Position numbers and translations under genes: made by a program
In this document: piece after piece, positions 9,500 through 17,785 of the stretch
Layout of the letters: every line of letters starts with the position of its first letter
Position numbering within the stretch: the first letter of the stretch is position 1
The notes under the pieces: model-generated
Told to the model about the DNA's origin: nothing
The model's database searches: none
The model's input: only the letters and a program-made list of their open reading frames with translations
DNA from: Solibacillus sp. FSL W7-1464
Lineage (GTDB): Bacteria > Bacillota > Bacilli > Bacillales_A > Planococcaceae
Length of the DNA: 64,000 nt
Assembly (NCBI RefSeq): GCF_038004425.1
Contig: NZ_JBBORC010000001.1
Coordinates: 3,077,001 to 3,141,000, forward strand
Direction of reading: 5' to 3'

Positions 9500-9802
9500 A
9501 TCGTCTATACGGAAACGATTGATCTTCAAGGTCATTTATTTACTGCTGTAACGGTGAATTTACCGAAAACAACATTGCTGACTATATCGAATGAGCGTGG
9601 GTACATCATGTGTGGTGCACTCGATGTCGGGCTGTTAAATGAAAAGTTGGCCGATCGTAAAATCATTGCTGGGCGTGCAGTTGGTGTTCGAACGATCGAT
9701 GACTTACTCAAGGCGCCATTGGAATCCGTCACATACGAAGCGAGAGCGTGCGGCATCGAAGAAGGTATGATTGGCGAAGATGCTTTATTAAAAATGATTT
9801 AG
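9500..9802 (+). CDS. yunC: YunC family protein (DUF1805), start codon non-canonical or unresolved
   Basis: The protein ends YEARACGIEEGMIGEDALLKMI and contains RGYIMCGALDVGLLNEKL and RAVGVRTIDDLL, the hallmarks of the roughly 100-residue YunC family of unknown function. The coding frame runs back to a stop at 9482, and the residues upstream of the first usual start (GTG at 9554) still resemble family members (ETIDLQGHLFTAVTVNLPKT), so the true start lies further 5'. No ATG, GTG or TTG exists there. An ATC at 9500 is 8 nt after GGGGG and gives 100 residues; I give that start as the best guess. GTG 9554 (82 residues) is the conservative alternative. Confidence 0.8.
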   Translation: MVYTETIDLQGHLFTAVTVNLPKTTLLTISNERGYIMCGALDVGLLNEKLADRKIIAGRAVGVRTIDDLLKAPLESVTYEARACGIEEGMIGEDALLKMI

Positions 9803-9854
9803 TCAAATTTGTAAGCTCTCCGGTGATGAGCTTCACCCAAATAAATTTTCATGC

Positions 9855-9890
9855 AAAAAAACCGCTCTTTCAATTTCTTGAAAAAGCGGT
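9855..9890 (-). terminator. Terminator between convergent yunC and the 9924 gene
   Basis: ACCGCTCTTTCAA (9861-9873) pairs with TTGAAAAAGCGGT (to 9890) around a short loop. On the reverse strand it is followed by TTTTTT, so it mainly serves the gene at 9924. Confidence 0.85.
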
Positions 9891-9923
9891 CTATCTATTT
9901 TCATTGACCATACTTAGGTACAA

Positions 9924-10238
9924 TCATATTGCTTTATTATAATAGGAAGCTTTCGATCCTTTACTTCTTTTTACGGCTAGAAGCTCTTCCAATTTCTGAA
10001 TATATTCACGGTCTGCTGATATTCTTGTAAGGCTTGTTAATAAATATGGTCTTAACCCGGAATTGATTTTTTGGCATCGCGCAAGATTGATCAAATACTT
10101 GGCCATCTTAAATGACTTTAAGTGCGTATGTCCATTTTTAAATTCCTTCTTCGTATTGACGACCATAAATTCCTGCTTACGCCCTTTATAAAAAGGAATA
10201 ATAATAAACTCATCTTTTTTAAAAATTTGATTCATATT
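9924..10238 (-). CDS. Conserved hypothetical small basic protein
   Basis: 104 residues from the ATG at 10238, chosen because AAGGATGAGGAT lies just upstream; an in-frame ATG at 10283 would add 15 residues with a poorly placed ribosome binding site. The sequence is Lys/Arg-rich, has no signal peptide or membrane segment, and ends in a helical basic tail (LEELLAVKRSKGSKASYYNKAI). I do not recognise the family. The segment FKNGHTHLKSFKMAKYLINLA with a following basic helix could suit nucleic-acid binding, but that is conjecture. It is a single gene with its own terminator. Confidence 0.7.
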   Translation of the reverse strand, partial: NMNQIFKKDEFIIIPFYKGRKQEFMVVNTKKEFKNGHTHLKSFKMAKYLINLARCQKINSGLRPYLLTSLTRISADREYIQKLEELLAVKRSKGSKASYYNKAI

Positions 10239-10715
10239 ATCCTCATCCTTTTCTCGAATATATTCAAAAATGAACTTTTCCATACGGAGAAATAGTGATC
10301 ACCCCGTTTCCCTTAATGCCCCTCCCGCCTCTCCTCTTTTATTGGTCTTACATTTCCATACCCTATTTACCGGTTACTTTATTCCAAGTTCAATCGAAAA
10401 AGCACTTTTTAAGCTATTATTAACAATTCGAGTATGTTTTTACATTTGGTTAATATAGGATATTACAGAGGGAAAGCATTTGACAGGACAATTGCTTGCA
10501 TTTCACTGAATTTTCTGTAAAATTAAATCAAGTTCTATTCATTCCCCCTAATGTTCTGGTCGCACATTACATTTACGAGGATTGGGTAGGGCTTTTCTTT
10601 ATCGTTCTTTGCCTCGTTGAAGAAACGATAAAGTTCCGCTTATTGGTATTTTACTGGTAAAACAAATGGAATAGACTGAAAAACGGCACTTATTTTCTGG
10701 GATCGCCTTATTCAT
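10239..10715. other. Intergenic region without a recognised gene
   Basis: About 480 nt between the 9924 gene and the terminator of the peptide-binding protein gene. I see no ORF with a ribosome binding site, no tRNA and no clear structured RNA. Confidence 0.5.
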
Positions 10716-10760
10716 TAAAAAAAGGCCACATTAAAAGTAATCGTTCCTTTTAATGTAGCC
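10716..10760 (-). terminator. Terminator of the peptide-binding lipoprotein gene
   Basis: Arms 10724-10737 and 10747-10760 (GGCCACATTAAAAG / CTTTTAATGTAGCC) form a 14-bp stem with wobble; on the reverse strand it is followed by TTTTTTT. Confidence 0.88.
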
Positions 10761-10773
10761 CGTTTGCTTCATT

Positions 10774-12408
10774 TTATTTTATGAATTTCACTTCTTGAAG
10801 TTTATGGTGACCTGAGTCATTAATCCAGTAGCCTTCAATTTTTTCACTTACACCCGAAATATACGCTTGATGGTGGATATAAATCATTGGCGCTTCTTCC
10901 ACTAAAATATCTTGAATCTCCTTATATAACGCTAAACGCTTCGTCGTGTCAATTTCTTCACGCGCCTCATCTAATAACGCATCGACCCTGTCATTCGTGT
11001 AGAACATACGGTTACCCGCATCGCCATGGTTTTTCGAGTGGAATAGCTGTGTTAAGAAGTAGTCCGCATCGCCTACCGGATTCGATAAACCTAAAATATA
11101 CATGTCATGCTCACCGGCAGCCGTCTTCGCTAAGTATGCGCCCCACTCGACCACTTCAATGTCTGCCGTCACATTAATTTTCTTTAGTTCTTCTTGCAGC
11201 ATGATTGCGATGTCTTGTCGCTGCGGGTTATCATTTGTCCAGATCGTTGTAGTAAAGCCATCCGCCAAGCCGGCTTCTGCTAAAAGTTCCTTCGCCTTTT
11301 CAACATCATAAGTTAATGGCTCTACCGAGTCATCATAGCCATATACACTTGGTGCTAACGGGCCTTTCGCTACTTCACCGATCCCTTCATAAATACCATC
11401 GATAATCAATTGCTGATCGACAAGCATTGATATTGCCTGACGAACACGAACATCGTCAAATGGTTCTTTATCGATATTGAAACCAACGTAAGATAATGAT
11501 GAACCTGGTGTAATATCAACAGTACTCGTCGTTCCTTCAATCATTTCCACTTCATTTGGCTGAACCGGTTCAATAATATGTGCGTATCCCGTTTCCAGTT
11601 CTGCAGCACGTGTCGCACTTTCCGGAATGACTTTAAACGTTACAGAGTCTACATATGCTTTTTGACTCCAGTAATCTTCGTTATTCACTAATTTAATTTC
11701 TGTACCTGGTGTCCAATAATCAAACTTCATAAAGCCTGTACCAATCGGACCTTGCTCATTCACTAATGCGCCTGCCGGTTGGTCAGCTTTCATATTTTCA
11801 TAATCTGCATCAATTTGGGCTGGTGAAATGATTACGCCGACCGGATGGTTTAAGTGGTTCAGTAATGGCGCAAATGGATAATGTGTATGAATTCGTACAA
11901 CATAATCACTTACGACTTCCACTTCTTTCACCGCTTCAAATAAAAATGCCCGTGGCGCACCGACTTCCGGATCTAATATGCGGTCGAAGTTTTTCTTAAC
12001 AGCCGCCGCATTGAAGTCTTCTCCATCATGGAATGTAATGCCTTCTTCAAGCTCAAACTCCCATGTCACATCATCTACTGCTGTCCAGCTTTTTGCCAAA
12101 CTCGGTACGATATTGCCTTCTTTATCTTTTTTCACAAGACCTTCTGTAATGTTCGATAATACAGAAGCTGACGGTACGTCCGTAGACATATGCGGATCTA
12201 AATTTGCCGCATCGGATAATGTTGCAAGTACTAAATCCCCTCCAGCTGCCGCTTCCACCTCAGTAGAACTACTTGATGAATCCGCTGTTGTATTGTCACT
12301 GTTAGATGAGTCAACACCTGAATCATCCCCTCCGCTACACGCTACTAAAAGTAAGGCAAACGCCATTACTAAAAATAACAGAAAATTACTTTTTAAGTTA
12401 TTCTTCAT
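10774..12408 (-). CDS. Peptide/nickel-type ABC transporter substrate-binding lipoprotein (SBP_bac_5)
   Basis: 544 residues from the ATG at 12408, placed about 9 nt after AAGGGGG; an upstream in-frame start at 12450 would put charged residues before the signal and is rejected. The signal ends in the lipobox LLLVAC, then a Ser/Asp-rich linker. The SBP_bac_5 domain (DppA/OppA/GsiB family) shows LDPHMSTDVPSASVLSNITEG early and WEFELEEGITFHDGEDFNAA, a family marker. It binds oligopeptides or a related ligand at the outer membrane face. No permease or ATPase genes are next to it, so it must work with a transporter encoded elsewhere. Confidence 0.93.
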   Translation of the reverse strand: MKNNLKSNFLLFLVMAFALLLVACSGGDDSGVDSSNSDNTTADSSSSSTEVEAAAGGDLVLATLSDAANLDPHMSTDVPSASVLSNITEGLVKKDKEGNIVPSLAKSWTAVDDVTWEFELEEGITFHDGEDFNAAAVKKNFDRILDPEVGAPRAFLFEAVKEVEVVSDYVVRIHTHYPFAPLLNHLNHPVGVIISPAQIDADYENMKADQPAGALVNEQGPIGTGFMKFDYWTPGTEIKLVNNEDYWSQKAYVDSVTFKVIPESATRAAELETGYAHIIEPVQPNEVEMIEGTTSTVDITPGSSLSYVGFNIDKEPFDDVRVRQAISMLVDQQLIIDGIYEGIGEVAKGPLAPSVYGYDDSVEPLTYDVEKAKELLAEAGLADGFTTTIWTNDNPQRQDIAIMLQEELKKINVTADIEVVEWGAYLAKTAAGEHDMYILGLSNPVGDADYFLTQLFHSKNHGDAGNRMFYTNDRVDALLDEAREEIDTTKRLALYKEIQDILVEEAPMIYIHHQAYISGVSEKIEGYWINDSGHHKLQEVKFIK

Positions 12409-12622
12409 TCGTCTTTTCCCCCTTCGTTCTAACTTTTGTAGGCAATACATGTAAAGTCTACCAATTAAAACTTATAAAATAAACAATATTCTAAATTTTT
12501 ATTCAATTATTCAAAATAAACAGTCACAACTTTTTCGGAAAAAATTACTTAAATAAGCATTGTTTTTATGTTATAGAGCATTTAAGGAATTTTTCCAATA
12601 GTATTCTATACATTTTTTATGC

Positions 12623-12665
12623 AAAAATAAAACACCCCTAGTTAGAAGTAACATTCTAACTAGAG
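12623..12665 (-). terminator. Terminator of cobT
   Basis: CCTCTAGTTAGAA pairs with TTCTAACTAGGGG (reverse-strand reading) around a 6-nt loop, then TGTTTTATTTTT; it lies about 30 nt after the cobT stop. Confidence 0.85.
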
Positions 12666-12697
12666 GCGCGAACATTTATTGGACTTTTTTCTTCAAC

Positions 12698-13750
12698 TTA
12701 CACTAAAAGTGCCGCCGCTTCTTCCAGCGTGACCATATTCGTAATCATCGAACAAGCCGCATCAAGAATCGGGAATGCCAATGCAGCACCCGATCCTTCT
12801 CCAAGTCGCATATTCATATGCAGCATCGGTTCCAGTCCTAAAAGCTCGGCCGCGATTTTTGCACCCGGCTCTTCCGATAGATGTGACGGAATTAAATACG
12901 CTTTCACATTCGGATTCAGTTTATAGGCGATCAATGCCGAAATCGTTGAAATATACCCATCGACTACGACCGGCACACGATTCGCGGCAGCTGCAAGGAA
13001 AACTCCTGCCATCCCGCAAATCTCCAGCCCGCCTACTTTTGCCACAACATCAATCGGATCTTCAGCATCCGGTTTATTCAACGCGATCGCTTTTCGAATG
13101 ACTTCGGCTTTATATTCGATACCGCCAGCCCCAACACCAGCTCCGTAACCCGTTACTTCCAGCGGATCACAGCCATGAAGTACCGAAAGCACCGCAGCAC
13201 TTGGTGTCGTATTTCCGATGCCCATTTCACCGGTCCCGATAAGGTTGACGCCGCTTCGAATGGCTTCTGTCGCGACTTCAATTCCGACTTCAATCGCCTG
13301 AATCGCTTCTTCACGTGTCATTGCAGGACCTTTCGCCATATTGTCCGTCCCGTATTTCACCTTTTTAATAATGACCCCGGCATCTTGAGGTAAATCTTCT
13401 TTTACCCCGATATCTACCGGGATGACTTTCGCATTCGTTATTTTCGAAATCGTACACATCCCTGTCGTCCCTTTCGGAAAGGATAGTGTTTGGAAAACCG
13501 TTGTACTTTGCGGGTTTGGTGTTACCCCTTCCTCATATACACCGTGATCTGCCGCCATGACAATCATCGCTTTGTTATCGATTTTCGGTGCAAGTTCACC
13601 GGTAATTGTGGCGATTTGCATAGCTAATGATTCAAGCTTCCCTAAACTTTGAGGCGGCTTGGCTAAAGAGTCTATGTACTGTCGCGCTTTGTCTTCCATT
13701 TGTCGGTCGATTCCCTGAATTTGTTCAATCGTTTTCTGTAATAATTGCAT
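12698..13750 (-). CDS. cobT: Nicotinate-nucleotide-dimethylbenzimidazole phosphoribosyltransferase
   Basis: 350 residues, the usual length. CobT makes alpha-ribazole 5'-phosphate from nicotinate mononucleotide and 5,6-dimethylbenzimidazole, for assembly of the lower ligand of cobalamin in the cytosol. Diagnostic blocks are MVMAADHGVYEEGVTPNPQ, GTGEMGIGNTTPSAA and the C-terminal LGEGSGAALAFPILDAA with the catalytic glutamate. No other cob genes adjoin it, suggesting salvage or scattered genes. Expression is controlled by the B12 riboswitch at about 13845-14012 and the attenuator between it and the start codon. The ribosome binding site is GGGGG before the ATG. Confidence 0.96.
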   Translation of the reverse strand: MQLLQKTIEQIQGIDRQMEDKARQYIDSLAKPPQSLGKLESLAMQIATITGELAPKIDNKAMIVMAADHGVYEEGVTPNPQSTTVFQTLSFPKGTTGMCTISKITNAKVIPVDIGVKEDLPQDAGVIIKKVKYGTDNMAKGPAMTREEAIQAIEVGIEVATEAIRSGVNLIGTGEMGIGNTTPSAAVLSVLHGCDPLEVTGYGAGVGAGGIEYKAEVIRKAIALNKPDAEDPIDVVAKVGGLEICGMAGVFLAAAANRVPVVVDGYISTISALIAYKLNPNVKAYLIPSHLSEEPGAKIAAELLGLEPMLHMNMRLGEGSGAALAFPILDAACSMITNMVTLEEAAALLV

Positions 13751-13782
13751 GTTTCGTTTCCCCCATTTAAATGAATTTTGAC

Positions 13783-13826
13783 AATAAAAATAGCCTGCAG
13801 TTTATTCGTTAACAAATAAACTACAG
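13783..13826 (-). terminator. Riboswitch expression platform: attenuator hairpin upstream of cobT
   Basis: CTGTAGTTTATT and AATAAACTGCAG (arms within 13795-13826) form a 12-bp stem, followed on the reverse strand by GCTATTTTTATTG. It lies between the aptamer and the ribosome binding site, as expected for transcription termination when coenzyme B12 is bound. Confidence 0.8.
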
Positions 13827-13844
13827 ACATATCCAGTGTCTATA

Positions 13845-14012
13845 AACAGTAAGCGTATTAGGCAGGTCTCCTGGCTCAGATTCACGATTTCATAGCCCCT
13901 TCCCGGAATGACATCCAGTGGGTATTGCTATGAAACTCCTCCATACAGTGGTGGGATTACGCTAAAGCTTTTCACTTTATTCCCTATTCTCCTTTAACGG
14001 GCACCTAATGCT
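13845..14012 (-). promoter_or_regulatory. Cobalamin (AdoCbl) riboswitch aptamer
   Basis: Read on the reverse strand, the region has the conserved order of the B12 aptamer: TTAGGTGCCCGTTAAAGG, then GGGAA, then AGCGTAATCCCACCACTGT, then CCACTGG and CGGGAAGG, and finally the B12 box GAGCCAGGAGACCTGCC followed by TAATACG. Its position directly upstream of cobT confirms the identity. Binding of adenosylcobalamin is expected to favour the downstream attenuator. Confidence 0.95.
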
Positions 14013-14062
14013 TGATGAATTTAACATTACTTTACTTTGAACCTGTTTTTTCGTCAAGGGGT

Positions 14063-14398
14063 CTACACATTCAGTTTACGCTGATCAGCTAACTGTGGTT
14101 TCATTGCAAACTTTGCAACAAAGTAAACTAGAAAACTCAACCAAGTCCCCTGTACAGTCAAGCTGTTAGATACCGGGATAGATGAGGAGATAACGCTCAA
14201 GATATTTAATGTGTAAAATACTAAAATTCCAAGTAACGCTATCGTCATCACTTTATTTTTTCCAGCCATTTGTTTACGAAACAGCGGACCGGCCACATTG
14301 CTACCGCTGCGCTTAGTCTCTATAACTTGTTTAATTAAAGCATAAGTTAAACCTGCAATAATTATCCCAACTACTGCAAATCCGATCATTTCTCCCAT
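14063..14398 (-). CDS. Small membrane protein, unknown function (third of three)
   Basis: 111 residues from the ATG at 14398, 9 nt after GGGGG; an ATG at 14404 (two residues longer) is also possible. Three hydrophobic segments are visible: near the N-terminus (IGFAVVGIIIAGLTYALI), in the middle (TIALLGILVFYTLNILSVIS) and a shorter one near the C-terminus (WLSFLVYFVAKFAM). The loop after the first helix is basic. It follows the 14419 gene closely and is probably co-transcribed with it. I do not recognise a family. Confidence 0.75.
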   Translation of the reverse strand: MGEMIGFAVVGIIIAGLTYALIKQVIETKRSGSNVAGPLFRKQMAGKNKVMTIALLGILVFYTLNILSVISSSIPVSNSLTVQGTWLSFLVYFVAKFAMKPQLADQRKLNV

Positions 14399-14418
14399 TT
14401 TCATTTTCCCCCGTTCCA

Positions 14419-14727
14419 CTAATCTCCCAAATAAAACTCTTTTATTTTCTTCGGCAAGATTTTACTCATAATGATTCCTGCCAACGCCAAGCCAATCAAA
14501 ATCACTCCAATTTCCAAAAGGCTTTTTAACCATGGGATTTCAATCATTTCCGTTATGTTGGCTCCACCTATAATAATAAATACAGCTCCAGCCCATGCCA
14601 GTAAAAAACCGGCACCGAATTGCAGCCATTCTTTTTTCGACAGCTGTTTAAAAATGGCCCTATACTTATAAAATTTCCTGCAAGCAAAGATTAACAAAAA
14701 CCCCGTTAGAATATAACCAATCATCAC
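14419..14727 (-). CDS. Small membrane protein, unknown function (second of three)
   Basis: 102 residues with three hydrophobic helices: MIGYILTGFLLIFACR, FGAGFLLAWAGAVFIIIGGA and LLEIGVILIGLALAGIIM. A basic cytoplasmic loop (KFYKYRAIFKQLSKKEW) lies between the first two. The C-terminus is basic (KILPKKIKEF). The ribosome binding site is weakly placed (AGGGGGATTGTG before the ATG). It lies between two other small membrane genes on the same strand with gaps of about 20 nt, so one operon is likely. No family is recognised; a transport accessory or immunity-like role cannot be told apart. Confidence 0.75.
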   Translation of the reverse strand: MMIGYILTGFLLIFACRKFYKYRAIFKQLSKKEWLQFGAGFLLAWAGAVFIIIGGANITEMIEIPWLKSLLEIGVILIGLALAGIIMSKILPKKIKEFYLGD

Positions 14728-14749
14728 AATCCCCCTGCTTTAACTTTGT

Positions 14750-14983
14750 TTATGTATGACGGTCCAACACATCTGTTCCTTTAAAATGTTTGATTGTCGC
14801 CCATAACGAGACGATAAGCAAAAATGAAAAAAGGACAAAGGAAATGCCCGCTAGCCATTTAGCAACGATCGAGGACGAATTATTAAGTAGCTGAATATTT
14901 TTTAACAAGAAACCTACAATCATAATTTGAGGCAGGATTAAACAAATCCTTATAGAAACCGCCTTTGAATTTTCCTGTGTCAT
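14750..14983 (-). CDS. Small membrane protein, unknown function (first of three)
   Basis: 77 residues from the ATG at 14983, 7 nt after GGAG; a start at 15004 would add seven residues. Two hydrophobic segments (IRICLILPQIMIVGFLL and WLAGISFVLFSFLLIVSLWA) are separated by a short polar stretch (KNIQLLNNSSSIVAK). The C-terminus is hydrophilic. It opens a three-gene set of small membrane proteins at 14063-14983. No known family is recognised. Confidence 0.7.
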   Translation of the reverse strand: MTQENSKAVSIRICLILPQIMIVGFLLKNIQLLNNSSSIVAKWLAGISFVLFSFLLIVSLWATIKHFKGTDVLDRHT

Positions 14984-15084
14984 AACCACTCTCCATTTAG
15001 TCATTATTTTACTATGCTAACATATTCCCCTAATACGAGGTAATACGGAATCCCACTCAAAAGCTTGCCGCACCCTTCACCAAA

Positions 15085-15114
15085 TAAAAAACGGCATGAA
15101 TTTCTCCATGCCGG
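15085..15114 (-). terminator. Terminator of the diguanylate cyclase locus
   Basis: CCGGCATG and CATGCCG arms (15092-15113) followed on the reverse strand by TTTTTT, 10-15 nt after the stop at 15126. Confidence 0.87.
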
Positions 15115-15125
15115 TTTCAGTCGAA

Positions 15126-15788
15126 TCAACTAAGTATGCCTTCACTCGCCGCATATACTTTCACACGGTTGCGTCCTTCTTCCTTCGCCGCATATAAAGC
15201 GGTGTCTGCTTTATGCAATAGCTGATACAAAGTTTCTTCTGTCCAGTCTACTACTTCCGCAACACCAATACTTAACGTAGCCGAAAGACTGCCCGCTTCC
15301 GTCATGAGCGGTGCCTGTTCAATGGCAGTGCGAAGCTGGTTGGCTAATATTTCACCTTCCGCTTCATCGAACCCCTTCAGCGCAATGACGAATTCCTCTC
15401 CGCCGTACCGCGCAAAGAAATGCCGCCCTTCCAGCAGTTGTGTTTGGCAGGCATTTACGACGTGCACGAGCAACTGGTCCCCTATATGATGCCCGTACGT
15501 ATCATTCACCCGTTTAAAATGATCGATATCCATTAACAGGACCGTAAATGGCAAACCCGTATCCTTCGCTTCCTGAAAATCCTGTTCACTTTGCTGTAAA
15601 AATGCGCGGCGATTATAAATTTTCGTGAGCTCATCATAATAAGCCTGCTGCTCCAGTTTTTCCTGCAGCCTTTTAATTTCCGTAATATCCGTAAAAACCA
15701 ATAACAAGCCTTTACTGTTTCTCGCTTGTTCCAGTGAAGTAATGCGAACTTGATAAACCCGGTCCGCATATTCGGAACATAACCTCAC
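15126..15788 (-). pseudogene. GGDEF diguanylate cyclase, 3' part of a frameshifted gene
   Basis: 220 residues from a GTG at 15788 with no convincing ribosome binding site. It carries the end of a PAS domain (VRITSLEQARNSKGLLLVFTDITEIKRL), a short coiled coil and a full GGDEF domain with the active-site motif GGEEF. The RxxD inhibitory site expected before the motif is absent. In frame upstream lie RDIKDVQE codons after a TAA, so the reading frame begins inside the PAS domain. Together with 15802-16701 it reconstructs one 7TM-PAS-GGDEF protein that would make cyclic di-GMP. A one-base insertion near 15816 explains the split; a sequencing error is possible. If translated alone it would be a soluble cyclase. 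Confidence 0.8.
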
Positions 15789-15801
15789 TTCTTGAACGTC
15801 C

Positions 15802-16701
15802 TTAATATCGCGTTAATTTGAAAGGCAGTTCCTCCCCTGTCTGTTCATTCCAAAACTTCACAAAATTTTTGCCGAACATCGATTTTTTCAAATTTGGCAG
15901 CATCACTTTCGATGCTTGATTGAATTCAATAAGCCGGTAAGATTCATCCAATACGATGGCCCCGTCCGTAATACTATTATATATTTTATCTTTCGCAATC
16001 GGCATAATCCGAAACAGCCGGGATGTGCTGATCGCCCACAAGTATAATAAGGAAGAAAGCCATAAAATCATCGGTACCGGATCAACTCCTGCAGGTGTGA
16101 ATCCGTTCAAATAAAGAAACGCTGTCACTATCGGAACAAGCTGGCCGAACATTAACGCAATCAATTGGGGGCGGTATACCTTCGCCGTTTCCTTCCAATG
16201 AGAAATCACCAGCAAAAATGCGACAAACATGCTGGCAAAGGTGTATACACCGTGCACCATATACCACATGCCAATCTCCTGATAAACGAAAGGTGCTCCT
16301 AAATTCGGGTCCAGTTCAAAAACTCGATAATGAAGATGATGCCAGGGATTTGTCGCTACCATTATAATAGTGATAAATGGAATAAGAAGTATGAATACGC
16401 TTCTTCTAACCGTCATCTTAAAGCCTAAATAGCTCATGACATACAGTAAGCCCAGTGTTGCAGATGTCGGCATCCCGATGTAGAGAATGGTATTCCAGAA
16501 ACTGATTTGTTCGAGCGTCGTCGATATTAAAGTCATGGCCGAAGCAAAACAGTAAATGCTGATGGCCGCTGTATAGAGAATAAAATAATTTGCGATATTC
16601 GTATATTTATGACGTTTGCTAAAGGCATAGAGACATAAGTACAAATTTAGTACTCCCGACGTACAAACAAGCGTTATATACATGGTCAATTGCGAACCCA
16701 T
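15802..16701 (-). pseudogene. 7TM sensor plus PAS start, 5' part of a frameshifted diguanylate cyclase
   Basis: 299 residues: seven hydrophobic helices (about 5-215; N-terminal 7TM region as in histidine kinases and diguanylate cyclases, with MYITLVCTSGVLNLYLCLYA and the motif NPWHHLHY), then the first half of a PAS domain (ITDGAIVLDESYRLIEFNQA). It stops abruptly after GEELPFKLTRY, in the middle of the PAS fold, while the remaining PAS and GGDEF continue in the next frame at 15788. The two parts overlap with no independent ribosome binding site. I read this as one gene broken by a single-base frameshift. Confidence 0.8.
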
Positions 16702-16939
16702 TATTGGTTTATCCTCTCTTAATTAACACTTTTTTCTTATAATGTAGCATAAAATATAAAATAATAGGATATTTTATTGAAATAATAATAGTTATCTATC
16801 AATTTATCCCTCGAAATGAAAGGAGGAAAAAAGGCGTTTCCCTTTACTTATTCTCCCATCTAATTCAAAATTACAGTTTAATAGAATAAAATCTATGTTT
16901 TAAAATGTTAGAAGAGATTATTTGATGGGAGTGTATTTC

Positions 16940-17785
16940 ATGATCCAAAATATAATGAAGCGAAATAACGTACATATTCGTGGGAAAGGTAAAAAACCTT
17001 TAATTTTCGCTGCTGGGTTTGGATGCGACCAAACGGTATGGAATGATGTATTTCCTGCTTTTGAAGAAGATTATCAAATAATTTTATTTGATTATGTCGG
17101 GTTTGGAAATTCAGATATTACAGCTTTTGACCTTGAAAAATATGGAGAACTGTCCGGTTACGTGCAGGATCTTTTAGACATTTGTGAAACTCTGGATTTA
17201 AAGGAAGCAGTTTTTGTCGGTCACTCGGTAAGCAGTATGATCGGCTTCTTGGCTTCATTATCAAAACCAGAGTACTTTTCACAACTGATCCTGATCGCAC
17301 CATCACCAAGTTATATCAATGATCCCCCATACTACGGTGGTTTTGAAATTAAAGACTTACTCAATTTAATGGACCTGATGGAAAAAAATTATATCGGTTG
17401 GGCAAATGCTTTCTCGATTACATTATTAAACAATACAGCAAAAGCAGGCGTTTCAAAAGATTTGGAAGATCGGTTCTGTTCAACTGATCCTTTATTTGCG
17501 AATACATTTGCAAAGGCTTGCTTCTTTACCGATAACCGTAAAGATATTCCGAAAGCAACTGTCCCGTCCCTTATTTTACAATGTAAGGAAGATGTCATCG
17601 CGCCAAGGGTAGTTGGCGAGTACTTACATGAGCATATGCCAAACAGTAAGATTGCCTATATGAATGCAATCGGTCACTGTCCACATATGAGCGACCCGGA
17701 GGAAACAATTCAATTGATTAAAAATTATTTATCGGAGCAACCTGTGCCACTGATCGGTGAGGGCGTGGAATATTTAAATGGATGA
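16940..17785 (+). CDS. rsbQ: RsbQ: alpha/beta-hydrolase partner of the RsbP phosphatase
   Basis: 281 residues from the ATG at 16940, 8 nt after GGGAG; an upstream TTG is less likely. It is strongly similar to B. subtilis RsbQ throughout ([41 protein letters not shown]). The catalytic triad is visible: Ser in GHSVSS, Asp in CKEDVIAP and His in GHCPHMS. RsbQ activates RsbP, probably by producing or delivering a small hydrophobic ligand to its PAS domain, in the energy-stress branch of sigma-B activation. The gene overlaps rsbP by 8 nt, so the pair is co-translated. Confidence is high because both genes match in the known order. Confidence 0.96.
   Translation: MIQNIMKRNNVHIRGKGKKPLIFAAGFGCDQTVWNDVFPAFEEDYQIILFDYVGFGNSDITAFDLEKYGELSGYVQDLLDICETLDLKEAVFVGHSVSSMIGFLASLSKPEYFSQLILIAPSPSYINDPPYYGGFEIKDLLNLMDLMEKNYIGWANAFSITLLNNTAKAGVSKDLEDRFCSTDPLFANTFAKACFFTDNRKDIPKATVPSLILQCKEDVIAPRVVGEYLHEHMPNSKIAYMNAIGHCPHMSDPEETIQLIKNYLSEQPVPLIGEGVEYLNG

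Noticed and set aside
10270-10458. Forward 62-codon frame in the 10.3-kb spacer
   Set aside because: No ribosome binding site, and its N-terminal codons are antisense to the 9924 gene's upstream region; looks like chance.
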